DNA from: Acinetobacter larvae
Lineage (GTDB): Bacteria; Pseudomonadota; Gammaproteobacteria; Pseudomonadales; Moraxellaceae
DNA: 64,000 nucleotides
Direction of reading: 5' to 3'
NCBI RefSeq assembly: GCF_001704115.1
Contig: NZ_CP016895.1
Coordinates: 3,286,001 to 3,350,000, forward strand
A model generated the notes under the pieces. It did no database searches. It was not told the origin of the DNA and worked only from the letters and a program-made list of their open reading frames with translations. This document shows, in pieces, positions 7,740-16,764 of this stretch (positions within the stretch are counted from its first letter, which is position 1; each line of letters begins with the position of its first letter). Position numbers and translations under genes: made by a program.

Positions 7740-10700
7740 TTAACCAATAGACGCTGTTGTAGATGTTGCCGCTGCACTGCCTTTTTCATTCAACCAACGA
7801 TAAAGAATTGGCAGTAAAATCAAAGTCAGTAGCGTTGAAGATAAAATCCCCCCAATCACCACAGTTGCCAGTGGGCGTTGTACTTCTGCGCCAGTGCCAG
7901 TTGCCAAGGCCATCGGGACAAAGCCCAATGATGCCACACATGCCGTCATCAAGACTGGGCGTAAACGTAGCACTGCCCCCTGCCAAATGGCTTGTTGCAC
8001 GGGCATTTTCTGTTGCAGCTCCTTCATAAAAGTCAGCATGACCAAACCATTCAGTACCGCCACACCAGACAAGGCAATAAAGCCGACCGCAGCCGACATC
8101 GACAAGGGGATATCACGTAACCATAAAGCAATCAGCCCGCCACACAATGCAAAAGGCACACCACTAAACACCAGCAGGCTTTCTTTCACATGATGAAAGA
8201 CCGCCATCAACAAAATAAAAATCGTCAATAAAGCCATCGGCACCACAATTTGCATTCTGGCTTTGGCTGAAGCCAGATTTTCAAATTGACCGCCATATTC
8301 AATCCAGTAACCCGTTGGCAAAGCTTGCTTCGACAATTGTGCTTGTACCTCTTGCACAAAAGAGCCTAAATCTCGCCCCTGTACATTGGCAGTGACCACC
8401 ACACGACGCTTGGCATTTTCACGACTGACTTGGTTTAGCCCTAAAATATTTTCCACCGTCGCCACATCTTGCAGCTGAATCAATCCACCATTGGGCAGTT
8501 GAATCGGTAAATTGGCGAGTTGTTGCGGATTCCTAGACTGCTCATCGAGGCGAATGACCAAGTCAAAACGGCGATCACCCTGTAAAATCTGCCCGATATT
8601 TTGCCCACCAATACTGGTCGCCACCAAGTCCTGAATATCACTGAGCGCCAGCCCATATTGCGCCGCCAATGCTGGGTTAACGGCGACATTGAGCAAAGGC
8701 AAGCCACTGGTTTGTTCCACATTGACTGCGGTTGCACCCGAGATACTTTGAATACTCTTGGCAATCTGCTGGGCTTGTTGATTCAGCACAGTCATATCAT
8801 CACCAAAGATTTTCACCCCCAAATCACTCCGCACGCCGGAAATTAATTCATTAAAACGGAGCTCAATCGGCTGTGAAAACTCACTATTATTGCCAGGCAA
8901 AGTCGCCAAATAGTCCTGCATACGTTCACGCAATTGCTGAATACTTTGCTTGGCATCAGGCCATTGCTCACGTGCTTTCAGCAAAATAAAAGCATCAGAG
9001 ATATTGGGTGGCATCACATCGGTAGCAACTTCTGCCGTACCGGTACGGGCAAAAATAGCTTTAATTTCTGGGAATTTTTGCAATAACTGTTTTTCGGTAT
9101 TTTCCTGCATCCGCAAAGACTGTTCTAAGCCCGTACTCGGAGAACGCATTTGTTGTACCGCAAAGTCACCCTCGCCCAATTGAGGTGCAAACTCACTACC
9201 GATCTGCGTTGACAAGATTGCCGTTAAAAACAACAGCGAAAATGCCAAGGTCAGTACCAGATACTTACATTGATAGCCCCAGTCCAACAGTGCCTGATAA
9301 TGCTTTTTCAAGGCGCTCATCCAGCGGCTTTCTTGTTCTTTGACCTGACCACGGACAAACATCGCCACAGCCGCGGGCACAAAGCTAATCGATAGGATCA
9401 TGGCCCCCAATAATGCAAAGACCACCGTCGCAGCCATCGGATGGAACATTTTGGCTTCTACGCCAGTGAGCGCAAAAATCGGCAGATACACCACCAAGAT
9501 GATGAGCTGACCAAAAATCAGTGGTCGACGAGCTTGTTTTGCCGCCAAAAATACTTCACGAAAGCGTTCTTGACGGCTGAGTGGACGTCCGACTTGATGT
9601 TGATACTCAGCCAAACGACGAATACAGTTTTCTACAATCACCACGGCACCATCAACAATAATGCCGAAGTCTAAAGCACCTAAGCTCATCAGGTTGGCAC
9701 TAATATTCCGCTCTGCCATACCCGCCAAGGTAAACAGCATGGACAATGGAATCACGCAGGCTGTAATTAATGCGGCACGGAAATTCCCTAAAAACACAAA
9801 GAGAATCACGATGACCAAGATAGCGCCTTCTACCAGGTTTTTTTGTACCGTGGCAATCGCACGCTCAACCAAATCGGTACGGTCATATACCGTTTCAATC
9901 ACCACCCCTGGGGGCAAAGCTTTTTGAATCTCGCTCAGCTTCAGATCTACCGCACGGGCGACATCGCGGCTATTTTCACCCATCATCATCATCACAATAC
10001 CGAGTACTGTTTCTTCACCATTGTAGGTTGCCGCACCTGTTCTCAAGTCATGCCCAATGGCAACCTGTGCCACATCGGCGACCCGTAGCGGGGTGCTATT
10101 TTGCCCCACACTGCCAGCATCGTTGTTGAGATAAGGAATGCTGACATTTTCGATATCGGCAATGCTTTGTAGCATGCCAGGTACTCGAACGGTATACTGC
10201 TGACCATTCTCCTCAATAAAGCCTGCGCCACGGTTTTCATTGTTACGCTGTAAAGCATTTTGCAATGCCGACAAGGGAATTTGTAATTGCTGCAAACGGG
10301 TTAAATCTGGCGACACCACATAGGTCTTGTTGTAGCCACCGATGCTATTTACCTCGGCAACGCCAGCCACACGCTGTAATTGTGGTCGTATCACCCAATC
10401 CTGTATTTCCCTTAAATCCATTGCACTATAGGGCTGCCCATCGGCTTTACGCGCATCTGGTTGCGCACGCACCACCCATTGATAAATTTCACCCAAGCCC
10501 GTCGAAATCGGTGATAGGCTGGGGCGGATGCCTTCAGGCAACTCGGCAGCCACTTCTTGCAAACGCTGATTGATCAACTGCCGTGCCCAATAGATATCGG
10601 TGCCATCGGCAAAAATAATGGTGATTTGCGACAGACCATAACGGGAAATGGAACGAGTTTGTTGCAGCTTAGCCAAGCCTGCCATGGCATTTTCTATGGG

Positions 10701-10955
10701 ATAGGTAATGCGCTGTTCAACTTCTAACGCGGTAAAACCATTGGCTTGTGCATTAATTTGGACCTGTACATTGGTAATATCGGGAACCGCATCAATGGGA
10801 AGTTTTTGATAACTCCACAGCCCTATACCGACCCAAGCCACAACCATCAGCATGACCCAAATGGCATTGCTTATTGCAAACTGAATCATCCGATCAAATA
10901 GACCTTCTGGCTTAGGAAATACGGACTGTTGCGGTTTTTCAGGTTTAATGTGCAT
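7740..10955 (-). CDS. czcA: Heavy-metal efflux RND pump, inner-membrane transporter (CzcA family)
   Basis: Proton-driven RND pump of 1071 residues that exports divalent cations (Co, Zn, Cd) across the envelope as a trimer with CzcB and CzcC. The first helix (about residues 27-50) is followed by a large periplasmic loop, then the central membrane block containing DFGIIVDGAVVIVEN. This is the heavy-metal-RND signature with the Asp/Asp/Glu proton-relay residues of the CzcA subgroup. A second periplasmic loop and C-terminal helices complete the usual fold. The start overlaps the end of czcB by 11 bp, so expression is coupled. Substrate preference between Zn/Cd/Co and Ni is inferred from overall similarity only. 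Confidence 0.93.
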   Translation of the reverse strand: MHIKPEKPQQSVFPKPEGLFDRMIQFAISNAIWVMLMVVAWVGIGLWSYQKLPIDAVPDITNVQVQINAQANGFTALEVEQRITYPIENAMAGLAKLQQTRSISRYGLSQITIIFADGTDIYWARQLINQRLQEVAAELPEGIRPSLSPISTGLGEIYQWVVRAQPDARKADGQPYSAMDLREIQDWVIRPQLQRVAGVAEVNSIGGYNKTYVVSPDLTRLQQLQIPLSALQNALQRNNENRGAGFIEENGQQYTVRVPGMLQSIADIENVSIPYLNNDAGSVGQNSTPLRVADVAQVAIGHDLRTGAATYNGEETVLGIVMMMMGENSRDVARAVDLKLSEIQKALPPGVVIETVYDRTDLVERAIATVQKNLVEGAILVIVILFVFLGNFRAALITACVIPLSMLFTLAGMAERNISANLMSLGALDFGIIVDGAVVIVENCIRRLAEYQHQVGRPLSRQERFREVFLAAKQARRPLIFGQLIILVVYLPIFALTGVEAKMFHPMAATVVFALLGAMILSISFVPAAVAMFVRGQVKEQESRWMSALKKHYQALLDWGYQCKYLVLTLAFSLLFLTAILSTQIGSEFAPQLGEGDFAVQQMRSPSTGLEQSLRMQENTEKQLLQKFPEIKAIFARTGTAEVATDVMPPNISDAFILLKAREQWPDAKQSIQQLRERMQDYLATLPGNNSEFSQPIELRFNELISGVRSDLGVKIFGDDMTVLNQQAQQIAKSIQSISGATAVNVEQTSGLPLLNVAVNPALAAQYGLALSDIQDLVATSIGGQNIGQILQGDRRFDLVIRLDEQSRNPQQLANLPIQLPNGGLIQLQDVATVENILGLNQVSRENAKRRVVVTANVQGRDLGSFVQEVQAQLSKQALPTGYWIEYGGQFENLASAKARMQIVVPMALLTIFILLMAVFHHVKESLLVFSGVPFALCGGLIALWLRDIPLSMSAAVGFIALSGVAVLNGLVMLTFMKELQQKMPVQQAIWQGAVLRLRPVLMTACVASLGFVPMALATGTGAEVQRPLATVVIGGILSSTLLTLILLPILYRWLNEKGSAAATSTTASIG

Positions 10956-12204
10956 GTGCCGCCTCCCCTTTTTCCAGCTCTGATTTCAGTAAGAAACTGC
11001 CCTGTGCCACATAAGATTGATCCTTGCGCAGCCCTTGTTTAATCTCCACCCACTGACCATCTGCAGAACTTTGTCCTAAGCTCACCACCTGCGGACTAAA
11101 TTTGACCTGATCGCCTTGGTAATCTGCCACAAATACCACGCTCTTCTCTTCAAGTTGCTGCAAAGCAGCTTTACGCACACGCAATACCGTCTGTTGTTGC
11201 CGCTGTGGAATGGCAATATTAACCATCAAATTCGGACGCAATTCCTGTGCCGAAGACAAGACTTTGGCACGGACTTTTAAACGCCCTGTTTGTGCATCTG
11301 CTTCGGCACTGAGCGTTTGAATTTGCGCTTGAAAAGTGTTTTGGGTTTGTAGTGATTTAAAGCTCAGCTTTTGCTCAGGCAACACCGGTAAATTAGGATC
11401 ACTGGGTATAACAAACTCAAGCCAAAGCTGGTCAAGTTGATCAATCACAAAGAGCTGTGTCGCCAATTGGATATTTTCACCCACCACAATGTCTTTTTGA
11501 CTGATCACCCCAGCAATGGGGGCAGTCAAGACATAACGACCATGAGTAGAGCCCTGCGCACCGTAGGCACTTAGCCGAGACTGTGCTGCTTGTACTTGAA
11601 TCTGCGCTTGTTGATAAGCATTGGCAGCACGTTGATAGTCTTGCTTAGCCGATATCCCTTGCGACCATAAGGTTTTTTCCCGTTGATATTCCTGTCGTGC
11701 CAGTTCGAGCGTACTTTGTGCCACACGTAAATTGGCTTGTTGATCGACCAAATCGGGAATGAGCAATGTTGCCAAAGCTTGTCCTTTCTGAACATGTTGC
11801 CCGAGATCAACATTAACGCGCTCTACCCGCCCTGCAAAAATCGAGGCCACATGGGCTTGACGGTCGGTATTGGCAATTAATCGTGCTGGATATTGGGTAC
11901 TATTACTGACCTCTCCCATACTGGCAGTTTCTATTTTTACACCTTGTTCTGCTATCTGTTGGGCAGTGAGTCGCACCGACTGGTCTTGTTCATGCGCATG
12001 TTCATCATGCCCTGCCTCATCCGCTGTCGTCTTTTCATCTGCTTGATGGCTGTTTTGAGGCGCTGCTTGCCCATGATCATGCCCATCATCAGCCTCATGC
12101 TTGGGGTTCAACCACAAGATGAACGCAGCTAAGCCTAAAGTCAGGAGTACAACCGCAACGATCCATCGACCTTGTGAAAATTTAGCACGTGTTTGAAAAC
12201 GCAT
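10945..12204 (-). CDS. czcB: Efflux RND periplasmic adaptor (CzcB family)
   Basis: Membrane-fusion protein linking the CzcA pump to the CzcC outer-membrane channel. It has 419 residues from the ATG at 12204, which is preceded by AGGAG at 9 bp; an ATG seven codons upstream has no such site. One N-terminal membrane anchor (about 16-33) is followed by a His/Asp-rich segment at about 37-75 with repeated HDHG/HDEHAHEQD motifs, suited to metal binding. The biotinyl-lipoyl, helical-hairpin (about 160-225) and beta-barrel domains of the HlyD family follow. It starts 4 bp after czcC ends. Confidence 0.93.
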   Translation of the reverse strand: MRFQTRAKFSQGRWIVAVVLLTLGLAAFILWLNPKHEADDGHDHGQAAPQNSHQADEKTTADEAGHDEHAHEQDQSVRLTAQQIAEQGVKIETASMGEVSNSTQYPARLIANTDRQAHVASIFAGRVERVNVDLGQHVQKGQALATLLIPDLVDQQANLRVAQSTLELARQEYQREKTLWSQGISAKQDYQRAANAYQQAQIQVQAAQSRLSAYGAQGSTHGRYVLTAPIAGVISQKDIVVGENIQLATQLFVIDQLDQLWLEFVIPSDPNLPVLPEQKLSFKSLQTQNTFQAQIQTLSAEADAQTGRLKVRAKVLSSAQELRPNLMVNIAIPQRQQQTVLRVRKAALQQLEEKSVVFVADYQGDQVKFSPQVVSLGQSSADGQWVEIKQGLRKDQSYVAQGSFLLKSELEKGEAAHAH

Positions 12205-12208
12205 CCGG

Positions 12209-13693
12209 TTATTCTCCTGTAGCAAAGGCTGGTATGTCTTGTATTTGTTGCCATAAAGGTTGATTTAATTGTGCTAAGGCATCCTTGGCCATGATGACAC
12301 TCGGCTCAATCCCTAGACTCAAGCTCTCGGCTTCAATCGCCACTTGCCATGCATCTTTGAGCAATTGCACGCGACGTAAAGCAATCTCTTGCAATTGCGA
12401 AGTTGCCTGCTGCACATCGCTCACCGCAAATTTACCCACGTTAAAACCTTGCAAACTCTTTTGTTGCACCTGTATGGCAAGTGGTAATTGCGCTTGATCA
12501 AGTTGTTTGAACTGTGCTGTTAAGCCCGCCAAGGCTTTGACCAAGCTCGCCAATTGCAGCTGATTTTGTTGTTGATAAAACTGTTGTTCACGCGCTAAAA
12601 CAGATGTTTTGACTTCAGCGATTTTGACTGCATATTGCCGCCGATCAAAAATATGCAAAGGCACAGCCAGCCCAAGCACCAGCTGATTGTCACTGGCATC
12701 GTTCGGGCTACGATTGTTTTTCATCCCGATACTGAGCGTTGGATTGGGGCGTGCCTGTGCTTGTAGCAATTTCACCTGCGCTTGCTGATATTGCTGCTGG
12801 AGTTGTCGTGATTTTTCTAACAGATTATGCGCTTGTGAACGCTGTATTTGCTCTGCGACATCATTCGGCCACAAAGAATTCGCAGCAAAATCAGACATGA
12901 TGTCTTCATTTGACTCACCCCATAACTGACTCAATTGCTGAGCGGCAAGGCTGCGTTGTAAATCAACCTGTTGGTATATACGTTGATTTTCCATGTGGTT
13001 CATACGCACACGATCGACATCGACTTGGGCGACAGCACCTGCCTGATAACGCCGCTGTAAAGCTTGTACATTATCGGCACTGACCTGTAACTGTGCTAAG
13101 ACCACCTCGCGCTCTAAGTCATAAATTGCCAGCTGTGACCAAAGGTATTTCACCAGCAGCGCCAGTTTTTGTTGATAGATTTGTTGTTCTAAATCTGATC
13201 GAGACTGCGCCCATTCTGCCAACTGATATTGCGCACGACGCGCTCCAAACAAATCTAAGTCTTGCGATACAGCAAAGGATAGCTCGCGGTCTTGCTCTCG
13301 ATCCCAACCACTTTGTTCAACACTGATGGTTGGATTTTTCCATAATCGGCTGGCTTGTTTGTTGGCGGTATGAATCGATTGTTGGGCTTGCCATACCCCT
13401 TGTTTTGCTTGAAAAGCCTGAACTTTATCGATTGCTTGTGGCAATTTAATCCGTTGTGGCAGCGTATTGCGCTGCGTCTCTTCCAATGACTGCGATGCAT
13501 TGAGTGATAGGGTGCTTGATGCGGTACTGGCTGGTGTAAGTTGCGCAACAGCCGCCTGAGCCTTCGGCATGAACAGCAATAGCGCTAATAATGCAGCATA
13601 TGCTGGTCGTAATGGCTTATGCAGTTGCATCTCTTGTATGGCGTCGCTTGGCGCACTGCGCACTGCAAACAGCCCTGAATTTATTTTGGACAT
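12209..13693 (-). CDS. czcC: Outer-membrane channel of metal efflux system (TolC family, CzcC)
   Basis: Outer-membrane factor of 494 residues forming the exit duct of the Czc tripartite pump. A hydrophobic signal stretch (about 30-48, AYAALLALLLFMPKAQA) follows a rather long polar N-terminus. An internal Met at residue 23 would give a more normal signal peptide, but only the first ATG has a Shine-Dalgarno-like TGAGG upstream. The body is Gln/Ala-rich alpha-helical with two OEP repeats (TolC-like), as in CzcC. It is second in the operon after czcI. Confidence 0.9.
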   Translation of the reverse strand: MSKINSGLFAVRSAPSDAIQEMQLHKPLRPAYAALLALLLFMPKAQAAVAQLTPASTASSTLSLNASQSLEETQRNTLPQRIKLPQAIDKVQAFQAKQGVWQAQQSIHTANKQASRLWKNPTISVEQSGWDREQDRELSFAVSQDLDLFGARRAQYQLAEWAQSRSDLEQQIYQQKLALLVKYLWSQLAIYDLEREVVLAQLQVSADNVQALQRRYQAGAVAQVDVDRVRMNHMENQRIYQQVDLQRSLAAQQLSQLWGESNEDIMSDFAANSLWPNDVAEQIQRSQAHNLLEKSRQLQQQYQQAQVKLLQAQARPNPTLSIGMKNNRSPNDASDNQLVLGLAVPLHIFDRRQYAVKIAEVKTSVLAREQQFYQQQNQLQLASLVKALAGLTAQFKQLDQAQLPLAIQVQQKSLQGFNVGKFAVSDVQQATSQLQEIALRRVQLLKDAWQVAIEAESLSLGIEPSVIMAKDALAQLNQPLWQQIQDIPAFATGE

Positions 13694-13706
13694 GAAAATG
13701 CCTCAC

Positions 13707-13736
13707 TTTGATTCGATATAATTTGATTCGATATAA
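13707..13736. repeat. Perfect 15-bp tandem duplication upstream of czcC
   Basis: Two identical 15-bp units (TTTGATTCGATATAA) abut at 13707-13721 and 13722-13736, in the 81-bp gap between czcI and czcC and only 14 bp from the czcC start. The A/T-rich repeat could be a duplicated regulator site or a simple replication slip. Confidence 0.85.
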
Positions 13737-13774
13737 AGTGACGGACTATGACGATGGATGAGGAGCTATTCCGC

Positions 13775-14287
13775 CTATAGCTGATGCAGCACGGTTGGCG
13801 GTGGAACTGGACGCTTTAAGGCGGGGGACTGGTATAAATTTTCCCAGTAAAATTGTTGTGGATAAGACGGTAATTCTAAGCGCTGTAAGTCGATATCTTG
13901 TTGAGCCACCACCACATAGTGGGCAAATGAAGGGGCATGATCCTGATGATCATCAAATAAAAACTGAATTTTTGACTGCAAATCAGCCCCATCAACATCT
14001 ATTGTGATCGAGTTTGTTGTTGAATGTGTTGTTGGGTCTGTCGTTGCCGAATCTACGACCTTATCGGTTGTCTTGTCTGTTGTGAGCATGCGTTGCAGCT
14101 GTTGGTCCTGCTGCTGCCATGATGCAGTATGCTGGCAGTTATAACTGCTATGATGACCAAAATGCGGTTGATGACGCTGACTTTGCCCAGCACTTTGGTG
14201 CACGCAAAACGCTGCCGCCATGTTCCAAACACTTTGAAACATGAGCAATGACAACAAGATGCTGACCCAAATTGCCAAACTTTTCAC
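13775..14287 (-). CDS. CzcI-like His-rich periplasmic protein
   Basis: A 170-residue protein at the head of the czc operon. A signal peptide (about 1-27) ends near NMAAAFC, and is followed by a Cys/His-rich segment (FCVHQ, HQPHFGHHSSYNCQH) resembling the short CzcI proteins that precede czcCBA in beta- and gamma-proteobacteria. A Thr-rich middle (about 69-95) and a C-terminal region ending in a Pro-rich stretch follow. CzcI-type proteins are thought to act in metal sensing or regulation of the operon, but the mechanism is unsettled. The assignment rests on position and His/Cys pattern rather than strong similarity. Confidence 0.7.
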   Translation of the reverse strand: MKSLAIWVSILLSLLMFQSVWNMAAAFCVHQSAGQSQRHQPHFGHHSSYNCQHTASWQQQDQQLQRMLTTDKTTDKVVDSATTDPTTHSTTNSITIDVDGADLQSKIQFLFDDHQDHAPSFAHYVVVAQQDIDLQRLELPSYPQQFYWENLYQSPALKRPVPPPTVLHQL

Positions 14288-14385
14288 ACAACAACCTCAA
14301 TCTTCGATTTAAATTAGCGTTCTATCAAATAAGCAGGACTTTCGGCAATATAACAATCAAGCCCTATGTAATAAAATTACATTCA

Positions 14386-14430
14386 CAAAAAAACCAGCAA
14401 AACTTCTGTTGCTACTTCTGTTGCTGGTTT
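14386..14430 (-). terminator. Terminator of ispH
   Basis: On the minus strand a perfect 10-bp stem (AAACCAGCAA/TTGCTGGTTT) encloses a 20-nt loop and is followed by a T run. The loop itself contains a short direct repeat (ACTTCTGTTGCT-like). Confidence 0.8.
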
Positions 14431-14507
14431 CAGTTACACGTGAGCGGTGCGACGGCGTTGCCTAGCTTTTTGCGCACCGTCATGGATCTATCGACATCTG
14501 CTTAGCG

Positions 14508-15458
14508 CTAGGCTTGCGTGATCTGGATACGCAATTCTTTGGGCAGACTAAAGGTAATATTTTCCTCACGACCTTGTAACTCTTGCGGAGCAGTAGCACC
14601 CCAACTTTGTAGACGTTCCAAGACTTGGCGAATCAAAATTTCTGGTGCGGATGCACCTGCAGTGACCCCAATTTTGCTGACGTGTTCAAACCACTGTTGT
14701 TGTAATTCGTCTGCATTATCAACCAAGAAGGCTGTTTTACCCATACGCTCAGCCAATTCACGTAAGCGATTTGAGTTAGATGAATTGGGTGAACCCACCA
14801 CCAAGACCACGTCACATTGTTGTGCCAAAGCCCGCACAGCATCCTGACGGTTCTGTGTGGCATAGCAAATATCGTCTTTACGTGGACCTTGAATCTGTGG
14901 GAATTTCGCTCGTAGTGCATCAATGACTTTGGCGGTATCATCAATTGATAAGGTAGTTTGTGTCACAAAGGCAACTCGCGCAGGATTAGTCACCTGCAAA
15001 GCAGCAACATCTTGTTCATCTTCAACCAAGTAAATCGCACCACCATTGCTTAGGTCATATTGTCCCATGGTGCCTTCCACTTCTGGATGACCGGCGTGAC
15101 CAATCAAAATTGCCTCAATGCCTTCACGCGCGTACTTGGTCACTTCGATATGTACTTTGGTTACCAATGGGCAGGTCGCATCAAAAACTTTTAAACCGCG
15201 ACGTTCAGCCTCGCGTTGTACCTCTTTAGATACCCCGTGTGCACTAAAAATCACAATATTGTCATCTGGTACTTCATCGAGTTCATCTACAAAAATAGCG
15301 CCACGCTGACGTAAGTCATCCACCACAAATTTATTGTGTACCACCTCATGGCGGACATAGATCGGTGGGTTAAAACTCTCCAATGCACGATTGACGATCG
15401 CGATGGCTCGATCTACGCCTGCACAAAAACCACGTGGATTTGCCAATACAATTTCCAT
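14508..15458 (-). CDS. ispH: 4-hydroxy-3-methylbut-2-enyl diphosphate reductase
   Basis: Iron-sulfur enzyme of the last MEP-pathway step, reducing HMBPP to IPP and DMAPP. The protein has 316 residues, normal for the family. All three [4Fe-4S] cysteines are visible: C12 in PRGFCAGV, the one in FDATCPLV (about 96) and the one in [11 protein letters not shown] (about 197). The substrate motifs [17 protein letters not shown] and [10 protein letters not shown] are also intact. It is divergent from gmk with about 130 bp between the starts. Confidence 0.97.
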   Translation of the reverse strand: MEIVLANPRGFCAGVDRAIAIVNRALESFNPPIYVRHEVVHNKFVVDDLRQRGAIFVDELDEVPDDNIVIFSAHGVSKEVQREAERRGLKVFDATCPLVTKVHIEVTKYAREGIEAILIGHAGHPEVEGTMGQYDLSNGGAIYLVEDEQDVAALQVTNPARVAFVTQTTLSIDDTAKVIDALRAKFPQIQGPRKDDICYATQNRQDAVRALAQQCDVVLVVGSPNSSNSNRLRELAERMGKTAFLVDNADELQQQWFEHVSKIGVTAGASAPEILIRQVLERLQSWGATAPQELQGREENITFSLPKELRIQITQA

Positions 15459-15589
15459 AACATCCTCAATCTACATTGCAGATAAAATTTTCTTTGAGAA
15501 AAACACCAACAAACTGCGCTTTGCTATTTTGTTTGAAACGCGTCTACTCTAAAATAGAGAAGATATTTTATCATATCAGGAAAAATATC

Positions 15590-16219
15590 ATGTCGGGTCT
15601 CTTGTTTGTCGTTTCTGCTGCATCAGGAACAGGCAAAACATCTTTGGTCAAAGCCCTACTTGAGCGTGTTAGCAACTTGCACGTTTCAGTTTCACACACC
15701 ACGCGTCCACAACGCCCAGGTGAACTAGACGGTGTGCATTACCATTTTACGGGTAAAGAAGACTTTATTGCACAAGTAGCGCAAGGTAATTTTATCGAAT
15801 ATGCTGAAGTATTCGGCAATTACTACGGCACGGCCTTTGCCACAGTGCGTGACCAGCTTGCCAAAGGACATGACGTCTTATTAGAAATTGATTGGCAAGG
15901 TGCCGAGCAAGTACGTAAATTATTCCCTGAGTCACGTCAAATTTTTATTTTGCCACCCAGCCAATTCGATTTACGTCAACGCCTGTCTAACCGTGGCACC
16001 GACTCGGTTGAAGTAATTGAACATCGCCTCAGCTGTGCGGTAGAAGACATGCGTCAATACAGCAACTTTGACTATATTATTTTAAATGACGACTTCAACA
16101 AAGCCTTGCATGATCTTGAATCGGTGATCAATGCCAATCGTTTAACGCAAGGACAACAGGCAAAACGTCATCAAGAATTAATTCAAAAATTAATCACCCC
16201 GCAAAGCCCAGACGCTTGA
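15590..16219 (+). CDS. gmk: Guanylate kinase
   Basis: Phosphorylates GMP to GDP with ATP. The 209-residue protein starts at the ATG at 15590, preceded by CAGGA; the frame is open 38 codons further upstream but without family residues. The P-loop is [10 protein letters not shown] (residues 9-18). The GMP-binding segment [19 protein letters not shown] (about 37-55) and [12 protein letters not shown] (about 72-83) match the family. It heads the gmk-rpoZ-spoT-ridA cluster conserved in gammaproteobacteria. Confidence 0.97.
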   Translation: MSGLLFVVSAASGTGKTSLVKALLERVSNLHVSVSHTTRPQRPGELDGVHYHFTGKEDFIAQVAQGNFIEYAEVFGNYYGTAFATVRDQLAKGHDVLLEIDWQGAEQVRKLFPESRQIFILPPSQFDLRQRLSNRGTDSVEVIEHRLSCAVEDMRQYSNFDYIILNDDFNKALHDLESVINANRLTQGQQAKRHQELIQKLITPQSPDA

Positions 16220-16283
16220 GTCTACAGAGAAAGCATTTTATACTGCGCAGTCTGAATATTTTTTGCAAGCACACGAGAACTGT

Positions 16284-16565
16284 ATGGCACGCGTAACCGT
16301 TGAAGATTGTTTAAACCACGTAGACAACCGTTTTGAATTGGTACTGGTCGCAAGCAAACGTGCGCGTCAATTGGCACGTCAAGGCATTGAACCAACTTTA
16401 GAATGGGACAATGATAAACCGACTGTTGTTGCGCTACGTGAAATTGCAGCTGGTCATGTGACCAAAGACATTTTAAAACAACGTGATCAAGACTACCAAA
16501 GTTCAAGTTTAGACCTTGCACTTTCTGCAAATAGTCTGAACTTGGATGGTTTTTCATTCCAATAA
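16284..16565 (+). CDS. rpoZ: DNA-directed RNA polymerase omega subunit
   Basis: Omega subunit, which aids assembly and stability of RNA polymerase. It has 93 residues from the ATG at 16284 and begins [20 protein letters not shown], with the conserved KRARQL helix (about 34-39) and [13 protein letters not shown] (about 54-66). A TTG-start extension at 16263 is rejected. In many proteobacteria omega contributes to one ppGpp binding site, fitting its position just before spoT. Confidence 0.96.
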   Translation: MARVTVEDCLNHVDNRFELVLVASKRARQLARQGIEPTLEWDNDKPTVVALREIAAGHVTKDILKQRDQDYQSSSLDLALSANSLNLDGFSFQ

Positions 16566-16584
16566 GCTAAAAATAGCTTGCCGA

Positions 16585-16612
16585 AAGCCTAGTATTGCAC
16601 TAGGCTTTTTTG
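16585..16612 (+). terminator. Terminator after rpoZ
   Basis: A perfect 9-bp stem AAGCCTAGT/ACTAGGCTT with a 5-nt loop and a T tract lies 20 bp after the rpoZ stop. It separates gmk-rpoZ from spoT. Confidence 0.9.
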
Positions 16613-16764
16613 TTTATGCATTTTAGTTTATGGTTAGACAAGATTCTTTTTATTTGATAAAAAAATATTCTTGTACCAAGCAAATTAGTAATTTACGCGA
16701 TATGCTTTTTATTATACAAATATAGAAAAGTATATCCTCCCGTTAATTCCAATAGGTAGACTCT

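Noticed and set aside
14440..14505. Possible second terminator hairpin (GGTGCGACGG...CCGTC) after ispH
   Set aside because: Pairing is imperfect, and the clear terminator lies further on at 14386-14430.
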